DNA of 64,000 bases from Sphaerisporangium rubeum (lineage in GTDB: Bacteria > Actinomycetota > Actinomycetes > Streptosporangiales > Streptosporangiaceae), in contig NZ_JACHIU010000001.1 in NCBI RefSeq assembly GCF_014207705.1, positions 2,782,501 through 2,846,500 on the forward strand, read 5' to 3'. Positions 18,691 to 27,293 of this stretch are shown piece after piece. Position numbers and translations under genes: made by a program. Positions within the stretch are counted from its first letter, which is position 1. The number at the start of each line of letters is the position of its first letter. Below the pieces are notes generated by a model. The model worked only from the letters and a program-made list of their open reading frames with translations. It had not been told where the DNA came from and did not search any database.

Positions 18691-21600
18691 TCACCACAGC
18701 AGGGCACCCCCCGTCGTCGCCGTCCGGACGTTCAGTGGACGGCGCACCCGGCCGAACCGGTGATGTCCCGGCGAGATGTCGGACGGGCGACGCATCCGGC
18801 CGGGGCCGTCGTGCCCCGGCCGGACGCGTGTCCCGTGGTTTCCCATCCGCTTCGCCCGCAGCGCGGCCGAGCTCTGCCCGGCGTCGAACAGCACGTCCGC
18901 CCAGTAGTTGCTGGCCCTGGCGCTGTTGGTCGGGAACGCGTTCCCCGCGCCGTAGACGTACACGCCGTTGCCGTTCACCGAGACGGTGTCCGGCGCGACG
19001 AGCGGGTTGTTCGTGTACGTGGCGGTGAAGTAGTTCAGGGTGCGCGACCAGTGGCCACCCGTCGTGTACGAGGCCACGTAGGTGGTGCCGGCGGTGATGG
19101 ACACCGGGGTGGTGAAGGACATCTGCTGCCAGCCCGAGGCCGTCTCGTTCGTGAAGGTGCCGCTGGCGAGCAGGGTGCCGGTGTTGCTCCACAGGCTGCC
19201 GATGTGGGTGCCGGTGTTGTTGGCGCTCTTGTAGAAGCGCACTCCCCTGATGGTGCCGTTGGTGGTGGACCGAAACTTCACGCCGAGCACCACCGGGTTG
19301 GCCTCGTTGACGTCTGGTTCGGCGGGGAGCGTGGAGTTGTCCCACAACGAGGCGGAAGGGGCGAAGACCACGTCGACCCAGTAGTTGGTGGCCTGATAGC
19401 TGTTGGACGGGAAGGCGTTGGTGGCGCTGTACACGTACACGCCGTTGCCGTTCGCCGAGACGGTGTCCGGCGCGACGAGCGGGGGGCTGCTGTAGGGGGC
19501 GGTGAAGTACTGCAAGTTACGTGACCAGTGGCCTCCCGTGGTGTAGGAGGCCACGTAGGTGGTGCCGGCGGTGATGGACACCGGCGTGGTGAAGTTCAGC
19601 TGTTGCCAGCCGGAGGCGGTCTCACCGGCGAAGGTGCCGCTGGCGAGCAGGGTGCCGGTGTTGCTCCACAGGCTGCCGATGTGGGTGCCGGTGTTGCCGG
19701 CGCTCTTGTAGAAGCGCACACCCCTGATGGTGCCGGTGGTGGTGGCCTGGAATCTCACGCCGAGCACCACCGGGTCGGTCTCGTTGACGTCCGGCTGGGC
19801 CGGGGTCGCGGCGTTGGTCCACAGGCTGCTGTAGGGGGTGAACAGCACGTCGACCCAGTAGTTGTTGGAGGTGTGGGTGCTGGTGGGGAAGGTGCTGACC
19901 GGGCCGTAGTTGTACACCCCGTTGCCGCCGTCGAGGCCGTCCGCCAAGGCGGTGAGCGGGGGATTGACCACGCTCTGGGTGAAATAGAAGGTGTTCAGCG
20001 CGTACCCGCCGTTCGGCGCGAAGTACGAGGCGATGTAGGTGGTGTTCGGGTTCACCGGGACGGGAACCGAGAAGTCGACCTCCTGCCAGCCGGTCGCGGT
20101 CTCGCCGGTGAACGTCGCGGTCGCCAGGAGTTGCCCGGTCGAGGTCCACAGGTTGCCGGTGTGCGTGCCGGTGTTGGACGGGCCCTTGAAGAACCTGATG
20201 CCCTTGATCGTTCCGGCGGCGGCGGCCCGGAACTTCACGCCGAGCTCCACCGGCTGCGCGTCGGGGGCCGAGGCGATGGCGGGCTGCGTCGTCGGCGGCC
20301 AGATGGTGCACGGACAGCTCTGCACGACGTTCACCGTCACCGTGGCCGGCGTCGGCTGCAGCACGCCGATGTCGTCCACGGCGCGGACCTGGATGGTCAC
20401 CGGGCCCGGGACGGTGGGAGTCCAGGCGTACTGCCAGGGGCCGAGACCGGTCGCCGCGCCCCAGGTGACGCCGCCGTCCGTAGAGACCTCCACGCCGGCG
20501 ACCACGCCGCCGCCGGTGTCGGTCGCCGTCCCGCTGATGGTGACCGGGGTACCGGCCTGGAGGTTCGCGTTGGTGAGAGGGGTGGTGATCGTCGTCGTCG
20601 GCGGGCCGGTGTCCGTCGAGGGGATCGCCGGCACCAGGTCGGTCTGCAGGCTGGCCGGTTGGATCAGCATGTCGGCGAACAGGTTCACCGTCGCCTGCTG
20701 CATCGACTGGTTGGTAGGGGTGCCCGCACGGTCGTGCACGGCGTCAAGTCCCCACGACCACTGGACGGTCCCGGCGCCGAAGGTCATGCCGCCGCCGGAG
20801 CCCCGGTAGAGCGCCAAGGCGTGGGTGGCCGTGCCCGCGCCGTACGTGCCGCCGAAGTCGAGCAGATACTGCGTCGTGGTGCTGCGGGTCGTCCGCGAGA
20901 AGCGGGCCAGTCCGGCCGGCGCGGTCGCGTCCGCGGGGGCCTCGTCCCACTCGTAGCCGAGGACCCCCTGCGGGAAGGTGACCACCTGCCCCGGCTGCAA
21001 CTGCGCCACCGCGGTGTTGCGCCACAGCCGCATGGCCGAGAAGTCCGACGGCACGGTCATCGTGTCGCTGAGCACGCCGTTCATCCGGAACAGGGTGCCG
21101 GTCACGGCGTTCTCCGGCCGGCCACCGTCGGAGGGTGGGGAGAACCGGGTGTCCCGCCAGGTGCCGGTCCACTGCGGACTCGGATCGATCTTGGCGTTGG
21201 CGAGGGTCTCCTTGTAGCAGACCAGGGTGCGGAACGGCGTGCCGCTGCCGTCGATGCTGTTCTCCCAGCGGGTTTTCCAGAACATCTCGTTCCCGGAGAA
21301 GAAGGAGAGGTTGATCCCGGCCGTCCGTGCGTTCTCCACATTGGTTCGCATCTCGTTCGACCAGTACTCGTCGTGGCCGCTGGACATGAACAGCTTGTGG
21401 TTCTGGATGAGCGCCCCCCGCGAGGCGGTGTCCACGTTCGTGGTGTAGCTCACGTCATAGCCGTTGTTCTCCAGCCACCTGATCATGGGATATTCGGCGT
21501 TGAAGAACCAGCTCTCCATGCTCCCCTGGCAGCACGAACAGCAGCGGCTCGTGTTCGGGCGGTTGTAGCTCACCTTGAAGGCACGCCCGGCCGGGTTTCC

Positions 21601-22467
21601 GGTGTAGAGGCTGTTGCCGCCGTAGGCGTTGTACGCGGTCCAGGTGGCGTCGGAGGTCTGCACGAGGATGTCGGAGTTCCGCGCGTCGTCGCGGACCACG
21701 AAGACGATCTGGCTGGCCCCGGCGGTGCCGTCCGTCCGCACCAGCTTGGCGATGTAGACGCCGGAGACGACGTCGGCTGGCACCGCCCAGGAGGCGGAGA
21801 CCGCCCAGTTCCCGCAGTCGACCAGTCCGGTGGTGGTGTCGCTGAGACAGGCGGGCTGCGTCTGCGGCAAGGCGGCGGACGGGGTGACGGTCGCGATCCT
21901 CCGAGCGCCGTTCCCCTGGTAGTAGCCGATACGGTAGATGTCCAGCTCGTAGGACGTCGCCGGGGTGTTCACCTTGAAGGCGACGGTCTGGCCCTTGTTG
22001 ACGCTGATCTGGGTGGCGTAGCCCTGGATGCCGGCGTCGCCCGCACCCACGATGTCCCACTGGCTGGGTGGGCTGCCGGGTAGCTGGTTCTCCAGGCAGA
22101 TGACCGAGGAAGGCGGGCAGGCCAGCCGGCCGCCGCGCCGCTTCCTCGGCTTGCCTGCCAGCCGCGCCTGCCGCACGGCCTCCTTCATCCGGGCCGCCGG
22201 GGACATCCGCGGTCCCTGCCGCAGCGCGGCGCCGTCCGCCGGCGGCGGGGAGGGCCGTGACGCCGTCGCGACCTTCCCGAGCCCGGCCCGGCCTCCGAGC
22301 GGCGCGTTCGCATCGGCGGCGCCGAGCATGCTCAGCATGGCGACCACCCCGAGGCCGACGCCGAGCAGCGTGATCCGCAGCAGCCGCGGCCGGCGCGCGG
22401 TGCCCGCGGAATCGGGGTCCGGTCGCGAATCCGTGCGCGGGCCACCGGGAAGACGCAGGAAGATCAT
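18691..22467 (-). CDS. Giant secreted protein: dimethylformamidase-like domain, Ig-like domain and three DUF4082 domains
   Basis: 1258 residues from ATG 22467; the frame is open to 22635 but that part lacks family sequence. A basic segment and RITLLGVGLGVVAMLSML form the signal or membrane anchor. Residues of about 90-560 resemble the N,N-dimethylformamidase large-subunit-type domain: LDIYRIGYYQGNGAR, SDATWTAYNAYGGNSLY, SSGHDEYWS and FFSGNEMFWKTRW are hallmarks. An Ig-like domain (ATDTGGGVVAGVEVSTDGG) and three DUF4082 units follow. A four-cysteine cluster RCCSCCQG is unusual. Enzyme activity is not established for such secreted versions; they may bind or process surface glycans. Confidence 0.82.
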   Translation of the reverse strand: MIFLRLPGGPRTDSRPDPDSAGTARRPRLLRITLLGVGLGVVAMLSMLGAADANAPLGGRAGLGKVATASRPSPPPADGAALRQGPRMSPAARMKEAVRQARLAGKPRKRRGGRLACPPSSVICLENQLPGSPPSQWDIVGAGDAGIQGYATQISVNKGQTVAFKVNTPATSYELDIYRIGYYQGNGARRIATVTPSAALPQTQPACLSDTTTGLVDCGNWAVSASWAVPADVVSGVYIAKLVRTDGTAGASQIVFVVRDDARNSDILVQTSDATWTAYNAYGGNSLYTGNPAGRAFKVSYNRPNTSRCCSCCQGSMESWFFNAEYPMIRWLENNGYDVSYTTNVDTASRGALIQNHKLFMSSGHDEYWSNEMRTNVENARTAGINLSFFSGNEMFWKTRWENSIDGSGTPFRTLVCYKETLANAKIDPSPQWTGTWRDTRFSPPSDGGRPENAVTGTLFRMNGVLSDTMTVPSDFSAMRLWRNTAVAQLQPGQVVTFPQGVLGYEWDEAPADATAPAGLARFSRTTRSTTTQYLLDFGGTYGAGTATHALALYRGSGGGMTFGAGTVQWSWGLDAVHDRAGTPTNQSMQQATVNLFADMLIQPASLQTDLVPAIPSTDTGPPTTTITTPLTNANLQAGTPVTISGTATDTGGGVVAGVEVSTDGGVTWGAATGLGPWQYAWTPTVPGPVTIQVRAVDDIGVLQPTPATVTVNVVQSCPCTIWPPTTQPAIASAPDAQPVELGVKFRAAAAGTIKGIRFFKGPSNTGTHTGNLWTSTGQLLATATFTGETATGWQEVDFSVPVPVNPNTTYIASYFAPNGGYALNTFYFTQSVVNPPLTALADGLDGGNGVYNYGPVSTFPTSTHTSNNYWVDVLFTPYSSLWTNAATPAQPDVNETDPVVLGVRFQATTTGTIRGVRFYKSAGNTGTHIGSLWSNTGTLLASGTFAGETASGWQQLNFTTPVSITAGTTYVASYTTGGHWSRNLQYFTAPYSSPPLVAPDTVSANGNGVYVYSATNAFPSNSYQATNYWVDVVFAPSASLWDNSTLPAEPDVNEANPVVLGVKFRSTTNGTIRGVRFYKSANNTGTHIGSLWSNTGTLLASGTFTNETASGWQQMSFTTPVSITAGTTYVASYTTGGHWSRTLNYFTATYTNNPLVAPDTVSVNGNGVYVYGAGNAFPTNSARASNYWADVLFDAGQSSAALRAKRMGNHGTRVRPGHDGPGRMRRPSDISPGHHRFGRVRRPLNVRTATTGGALLW
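18870..20300 (-). repeat. Three DUF4082 repeats, period 477 bp
   Basis: On the minus strand, unit starts are at about 20300, 19824 and 19347; the last two are exactly 477 bp apart, the same period as in the convergent gene. Together with 17729-18679 they make a set of five copies, two facing three, around the 11-bp intergenic gap. Confidence 0.75.
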
Positions 22468-22634
22468 GCGTGGGAGTGTCGCGGCATCGCCCCCGCGGAC
22501 ACGGGTGAAAACCCCCGCAGGGTGAATTTCTTGCTTGGTTTTTGGCTGGCCGCGCCAGGCGCGGCGCGGGCCGGGTGATGGTCTTTCCCGGCGGCGTACG
22601 GCTTGCGCAAGGATTCGCCAAAAGGCGGGAATCA
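22468..22634. promoter_or_regulatory. Divergent promoter region
   Basis: 167 bp between the giant secreted-protein gene and the wecE-like gene. It contains a T-rich tract (22526-22546, TTTCTTGCTTGGTTTTTGG) that stands out from the GC-rich surroundings. Ribosome binding site AAAGGCGGGA lies before the rightward ATG. Boxes cannot be assigned with confidence. Confidence 0.35.
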
Positions 22635-23828
22635 ATGACCGGGTCGGAAGAGGTCGTGGTGTTCATTGTGCCTGTGCATACAAATGGCCTGACCCACATT
22701 CCCTTTCATCATCCCTATGTGGCGGAGAATCAGCTCGCCTATGTGACCGACGCCATGCGCCGGGGATGGATCTCCGGCCAGGGGCCGTACAACGACCGGG
22801 CCGCGGAACTGCTGGCGAAGGTGACCGGCGCACGCCACGTGCTGCTGTGCACCTCTGGCACCACCGCGCTTGACCTGGCGGCGCTCACCTTCGACCCCGG
22901 CCCCGGCGACGAGATCATCATGCCGTCGTTCACCTTCGTCTCGTCGGCGAACGCCTTCGTGCTGCGCGGAGCCGTCCCGGTGTTCGTCGACTGCCGGCCC
23001 GACACGCTGAACATCGACGAGGAGCGCATCGAGGCCGCGATCACCGAGCGCACCCGGGCCGTCATGGTGGTGCACTACGCGGGTGTCGCCTGCGAGATGG
23101 AGCGGATCGGCAAGATCGCGGAGCGGTACGGGCTCGCCGTGATCGAGGACAACGCGCACGGGCTCGGCGGGTCCTACCGGGGCCGTCCGCTGGGTTCGTT
23201 CGGCTCCATGGCCGCGCTGAGCTTCCACGCCACCAAGAACGTGCAGTGCGGGGAAGGCGGCGCGGTGCTGCTCGCCGACGACCGGCTGGCCGAGCGCGCG
23301 GAGATCCTGCGCGAGAAGGGCACCAACCGCCGGCAGTTCTTCCGCGGCCAGGTCGACATGTACCGCTGGGTCGACGTGGGCTCCGCCTTCCAGCCGTCGG
23401 AGATCGCGGCGGCGCACCTGGCGGCGCAGCTGGAGGCCTTCGACGAGATCCAGGGCCGGCGGCACGCCGTCTGGAACCACTACCACCAGGCCCTCGCCGG
23501 ATGGGCCAAGGAGCAGGGGGTCGCCCTGCCGGCCGTGCCGGACGGCTGCGCGCACCCGGCGCACCTGTACTACCTGCTGCTCCCGGACCTGGCGAACCGG
23601 CAGGCCCTGATCGGCCATCTCAAGGAGCGGGGAGTGCAGGCGGTGTTCCACTACTCGCCGCTGCACTCCTCGCCCGCCGGCCGGCGCTACGGCCGGCCGG
23701 CACCCGGCGGCTGTCCGGTCGCCGAGAACGCGGCCGACCGGCTGCTGCGGCTCCCGCTCTACGCCGACCTCGACGAGAGCGCCTGCGCCAGGGTCGTCGA
23801 CGCCGTCACCGGCTACCGGGTGAGCTGA
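22635..23828 (+). CDS. wecE: dTDP-4-amino-4,6-dideoxygalactose transaminase (WecE/RffA type)
   Basis: 397 residues, DegT/DnrJ/EryC1/StrS fold. It follows E. coli WecE closely: PGDEIIMPSFTFVSSANAFVLRGAVPVF, CRPDTLNIDEERIEAAIT, VHYAGVACEME, REKGTNRRQFFRGQVD and FHYSPLHSSPAG. The PLP lysine is K201 in SFHATKN. WecE converts dTDP-4-keto-6-deoxyglucose to dTDP-4-amino-4,6-dideoxygalactose using glutamate. The substrate would come from the rmlA/rmlB pair downstream. ATG 22635 has AAAGGCGGGA upstream; GTG 22668 is an alternative nearer the E. coli start. The acetyltransferase gene overlaps its stop (TGATG). Confidence 0.9.
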   Translation: MTGSEEVVVFIVPVHTNGLTHIPFHHPYVAENQLAYVTDAMRRGWISGQGPYNDRAAELLAKVTGARHVLLCTSGTTALDLAALTFDPGPGDEIIMPSFTFVSSANAFVLRGAVPVFVDCRPDTLNIDEERIEAAITERTRAVMVVHYAGVACEMERIGKIAERYGLAVIEDNAHGLGGSYRGRPLGSFGSMAALSFHATKNVQCGEGGAVLLADDRLAERAEILREKGTNRRQFFRGQVDMYRWVDVGSAFQPSEIAAAHLAAQLEAFDEIQGRRHAVWNHYHQALAGWAKEQGVALPAVPDGCAHPAHLYYLLLPDLANRQALIGHLKERGVQAVFHYSPLHSSPAGRRYGRPAPGGCPVAENAADRLLRLPLYADLDESACARVVDAVTGYRVS

Positions 23829-24616
23829 TGGCCTGGCGCCACCTGATGGCCGCGCCTACCGTGCCGGCCGCGGTCGCCGAGGCGTCCGCGCGGGAGTCGG
23901 CGCGGTTCGGGTGCTCGATCGAGCGGCTCACCGTGCCGGCGGAGGGCGGACCGGCGTTCCCGCCGGTCCGCGAGGCCGTCCTCGCCTCGGCGGCCGACGT
24001 GGTGATCCTGCGCTACCCGGCGGAGCGGGTCGACTGGTTCGCCAAGCTGCTCACGCTCGGCCGCACCGCCGTGCTCGCCGACTCGCTGGTCTACTGGCGG
24101 CTGCCGGTGGGGCGGGGCCGTGCCGCGCGGTCGCGGGCCGATCTGCGGTGGTCGCCGCTCGGCGACCCCGCGGTGGCCGAGTCGCTGGTCCTGGACATCT
24201 TCGCGGGATACGCGGGCCACTACCTGGCCAACCCGCTGTTCGACCCGGCGGCGGCGACGGCCGGCTACGCGGAGTGGGCCCGTGGGTCGGCCGCCGAGGG
24301 TGTCTGCCTGGCCCTGTACCAGACGGGGGAGGGGGAGCCCCGGGCCGTCGGTCTCGCCACCGTCGAGGACGACGGCCCGTGCACCGAGATCCTGCTCGCC
24401 GGCATCGTCTCCGCGGCTCAGGGCCGCGGGCTGTACGCCTATCTGCTCGCGGCCGTGGAGGAGCGGGCCCGCGCTCGCGGCGCCGGCGAGATCGTCATCT
24501 CCACCCAGGGTCACCACACCCGGGTGCAGCGGGCCTGGTCGCGGTACGGGTTCGAGCCGGTGCGGACCTTCCTCACCGTCCATCTCGTCCGGCCGGGCCT
24601 GTTGCCGCAGGCGTGA
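23828..24616 (+). CDS. GNAT acetyltransferase, probable dTDP-Fuc4N N-acetyltransferase (WecD-like)
   Basis: 262 residues. The C-terminal GNAT core has the acetyl-CoA loop AQGRGLYAYLL and the late motif TQGHHTRVQRAWSRYGFEPVRTFLTVH. GYAGHYLANPLFDP in the middle matches WecD-type sequence, where F-x-GHY-x-AD/N-P is conserved. WecD N-acetylates dTDP-4-amino-4,6-dideoxygalactose to dTDP-Fuc4NAc. Coupling to wecE (TGATG overlap) makes this assignment likely. The first 100 residues are poorly conserved, as in other WecD proteins. Confidence 0.8.
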   Translation: MAWRHLMAAPTVPAAVAEASARESARFGCSIERLTVPAEGGPAFPPVREAVLASAADVVILRYPAERVDWFAKLLTLGRTAVLADSLVYWRLPVGRGRAARSRADLRWSPLGDPAVAESLVLDIFAGYAGHYLANPLFDPAAATAGYAEWARGSAAEGVCLALYQTGEGEPRAVGLATVEDDGPCTEILLAGIVSAAQGRGLYAYLLAAVEERARARGAGEIVISTQGHHTRVQRAWSRYGFEPVRTFLTVHLVRPGLLPQA

Positions 24617-24620
24617 GGCC

Positions 24621-25622
24621 TCAGACGGTGACCTGCGAGCCGGTCCGCTCGCGGACCACGTACATCGGCCGTCCCATGCCGTTGGCGTGCACCCGGCCGA
24701 TGTACTCGCCGAGCACGCCGACGGCGATGAGCTGGGCCGAGGAGAAAATCGTGATCATGGTGGCCAGGCTGGTGAAGCCGACGACCGTGGTGTTGCCGAC
24801 GGCGAAGCTCCACAGCACCACCCCGCACAGCACCAGGCCGGCCAGACCCACCATGATCCCGAGATAGCTGGCCACCCGGAGCGGGACCGTGCTGTAGCCG
24901 AACAGCATGTTCGTCGTGTGCCGCACCAGCATGCGCAGGTCGTAGTTGGACCGTCCGTCGCGCCGCCGGTCCATGTGGACCCGCACCGACCCCACCCGGG
25001 TCGTCGCCCAGGACAGCGCGACGTCCACCGAGGCGTGCGGGCCGGACGACGCCGCGAACCCGTGCCGCAGATGCGTGCGGAAGGCCCGGAAGGCGCTGAT
25101 CATCCGCGCCGTCCGGATGCCCAGCGCGCCGGACATCGCGGTCTTCACCGAGCGGGAGGCCAGGCTGCGCAGCACCCCGTGCTCCTCCTCGTGCGGCACC
25201 CCGTACACCAGGTCCAGGCGGTCGCCTTCCAGCGCGGCGAGCAGGAGCGGGATCTGCTCGGGGGGGTGCTGCAGGTCGTCGTCCATCGTGACGATCAGGT
25301 CGTGCCGAGCGTCCCTGATCCCGGCGACCAGCGCGTTGTGCTGTCCGTAGTTGCGCGACAGGTGCAAGGCGCGCACGGCGCCGAACCGGCCCGCGAGCTC
25401 CACCGCGACGTTCCAGGTGTCGTCCGGGCTTCCGTCGACCACGAGGATCACTTCGTGGTCGACCGAAAGATCGCGCAGGACGGTCGTGAGGCGGGTCACC
25501 AGTTCGGGGAGGGTACCCGCGGAGCGGAAACACGGGACGATCACCGACACCGAACCCATTTCAACCGGACCGCGTGGGCCGGCGGCTCCTGTCGGCTCGT
25601 CCCCGGGTCGAAAAAGGTTCAT
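24621..25622 (-). CDS. GT2 polyprenyl-phosphate glycosyltransferase (DPM1/GtrB-like)
   Basis: 333 residues. GT-A core: VIVPCFRSAGTL, VDGSPDDTW and MDDDLQHPPEQ (DXD and QHPP, typical of DPM1/ArnC/GtrB). Two C-terminal helices (GIMVGLAGLVLCGVVLW and MITIFSSAQLIAVGVL) end in GEYIGR. The family transfers a sugar to undecaprenyl phosphate at the inner membrane face. ATG 25622 has GAGGTCA just upstream; ATG 25559 has no ribosome binding site. Divergent from a GtrA gene, with which it would form a GtrA/GtrB-type modification pair. Confidence 0.87.
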   Translation of the reverse strand: MNLFRPGDEPTGAAGPRGPVEMGSVSVIVPCFRSAGTLPELVTRLTTVLRDLSVDHEVILVVDGSPDDTWNVAVELAGRFGAVRALHLSRNYGQHNALVAGIRDARHDLIVTMDDDLQHPPEQIPLLLAALEGDRLDLVYGVPHEEEHGVLRSLASRSVKTAMSGALGIRTARMISAFRAFRTHLRHGFAASSGPHASVDVALSWATTRVGSVRVHMDRRRDGRSNYDLRMLVRHTTNMLFGYSTVPLRVASYLGIMVGLAGLVLCGVVLWSFAVGNTTVVGFTSLATMITIFSSAQLIAVGVLGEYIGRVHANGMGRPMYVVRERTGSQVTV

Positions 25623-25719
25623 TGACCTCAAAGTTCCTCCGCAGTGCGACGTGGTTCGTCGTCGGCCCTCTAGAATCATCTCGATCTGATTGTCTGACCG
25701 CGCGGCTCGGGGGATCCGT

Positions 25720-26229
25720 ATGGTCGAAACGGAAACTCCACCAAATTTCGGAGCGGAATCCCGCCGTAGCAGGCGCGACGTCATCCGGGCTTTCGGCGGT
25801 CACCTCATCACATATCTGGCGGGTGGCGCGCTCACGGCCGCGGTGTACTACGTCTTCCTTGCCGTCGGATTACTCACTTTTCGCCACCGGGTTCCCTATC
25901 TGTACATGGTCGTGGCGAGCAATTTCGTTACCGTGGTGCTCGTATATCCGTGGTACCGGCTCGTGGTGTTCCGCGGCGCCGTGGACTCCTGGCCGGTCGG
26001 CTACCTACGGTTCTACGCCGTGGGGCTCACCGGCCTGGTGACCTCCCTCGCCGGCCTGCCCGTGCTGGTCGAGCTGGCGGGCCTTCCGGTCCTGCTCGCC
26101 CAGGCGTTCCTCATCGCGGTGAGCGTGCCGGTGAACTACGTGGTCTATCGAATGTGGGCTTTTCGTCGCCGTGCCGTGCGACGGACCGGGGACGTCCCGC
26201 ACACCGGCGGAAGGATCGACACGCGATGA
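25720..26229 (+). CDS. GtrA family membrane protein
   Basis: 169 residues with four membrane segments (about 29-52, 62-83, 92-113, 118-140), and FVTVVLVYPWYRLVVFRG and VNYVVYRMWAFRR are the GtrA signatures. GtrA proteins are proposed flippases for undecaprenyl-phosphate-linked monosaccharides made by the DPM1-like partner, here the divergent neighbour. ATG 25720 with CGGGGGA 5 bp upstream is chosen over TTG 25690. ATGA overlap couples it to rmlA. Confidence 0.88.
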   Translation: MVETETPPNFGAESRRSRRDVIRAFGGHLITYLAGGALTAAVYYVFLAVGLLTFRHRVPYLYMVVASNFVTVVLVYPWYRLVVFRGAVDSWPVGYLRFYAVGLTGLVTSLAGLPVLVELAGLPVLLAQAFLIAVSVPVNYVVYRMWAFRRRAVRRTGDVPHTGGRIDTR

Positions 26230-27293
26230 AGGCACTCGTCCTGGCGGGAGGAAAGGGAACGCGGCTGCGGCCGCTCACCCACACCTCGGCGAAACAACTG
26301 GTCCCCGTCGCCAACAAACCGGTGCTCTTCTACGGCCTCGAGGCGCTGCGCGACGCCGGGATCACCACGGTCGGCATCGTCGTCGGCGACACCGCCGCCG
26401 AGGTCAGGGCCGCCGTCGGCGACGGCTCGCGCTTCGGCCTGCGGGTGACCTACATCCCTCAACAGGCTCCGCTGGGTCTCGCGCACTGCGTCCTGATCTC
26501 CCGGGAGTTCCTCGGCGACGATCCGTTCGTGATGTACCTGGGGGACAATTTCCTGGTCGGCGGGATATCCGGCCTGGTCGACGCCTTCCGCGAAGGCGAC
26601 TGCGATGCGCGGATCCTGCTGACCAAGGTCGCCGAGCCGCAGTTCTACGGCGTCGCGGAGCTCGGGCCCGGCGGGGAGATCCGCGGCCTGCAGGAGAAGC
26701 CGGAGCATCCGCGCAGCGATTACGCCATCGTCGGGGTCTACACGTTCTCCCCGGTCGTCCACGACGCGGTGCGCGCCATCACGCCATCGGTGCGCGGCGA
26801 ACTGGAGATCACCGACGCGATCCAGTGGCTGATCGACAACGGCTTCCGGGTCGACTCGCACCTGGTCGGCGGCTACTGGAAGGACACCGGCCGGCTGCAG
26901 GACATCCTGGAATGCAACCGCATCGTCCTGGAGCAGGTCGAGCGTGACATCGCGGGCACGGTGGACGGCCTCAGCGAGCTGACCGGACGCGTCGTCGTGG
27001 CACCGGGTGCGGTGGTGGAGAACTCCGTGCTCCGGGGGCCGATCGTGGTCGGCGCCGACGCCAAGATCATCTCATCCTACGTCGGGCCCTTCACCTCGAT
27101 CGGCCGCAGGTGTGTCGTGCAGAACGCCGAGATCGAGTACTCCATCGTGCTTGACGGCTCCTGCGTCGACGGGGTCTCGCGCATCGCGCACTCGCTCATC
27201 GGCCGCAACGTCGAGGTCAGCCGCGCGGCCGGTGTGTCGAACACCCACGAACTGATGATCGGCGACCACAGCAGGATTCAGGTGAGGTCATGA
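26226..27293 (+). CDS. rmlA: Glucose-1-phosphate thymidylyltransferase, long form
   Basis: 355 residues. MKALVLAGGKGTRLRPLT is the nucleotidyltransferase signature (GGKGTRLRP at 8-16); KQLVPVANKPVLFYGLE, MYLGDNFLVGG and VGGYWKDTGRL follow. Residues of about 245-355 form a left-handed beta-helix (VVENSVLRGPIVVG and repeats), the long form common in actinobacterial deoxysugar clusters. It makes dTDP-glucose from glucose-1-phosphate and dTTP, the first step towards dTDP-Fuc4NAc. It is coupled to gtrA upstream and rmlB downstream by ATGA overlaps. Confidence 0.92.
   Translation: MKALVLAGGKGTRLRPLTHTSAKQLVPVANKPVLFYGLEALRDAGITTVGIVVGDTAAEVRAAVGDGSRFGLRVTYIPQQAPLGLAHCVLISREFLGDDPFVMYLGDNFLVGGISGLVDAFREGDCDARILLTKVAEPQFYGVAELGPGGEIRGLQEKPEHPRSDYAIVGVYTFSPVVHDAVRAITPSVRGELEITDAIQWLIDNGFRVDSHLVGGYWKDTGRLQDILECNRIVLEQVERDIAGTVDGLSELTGRVVVAPGAVVENSVLRGPIVVGADAKIISSYVGPFTSIGRRCVVQNAEIEYSIVLDGSCVDGVSRIAHSLIGRNVEVSRAAGVSNTHELMIGDHSRIQVRS

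Noticed and set aside
16643-19345. 900-codon open frame on the minus strand
   Set aside because: Crosses both convergent genes in a noncoding frame; DUF3494 and DUF4082 motifs are on the other frames.
19528-22083. 851-codon open frame on the plus strand
   Set aside because: Antisense to the giant DUF4082 gene; low-complexity Gly/Val/Arg sequence caused by GC-rich codons.
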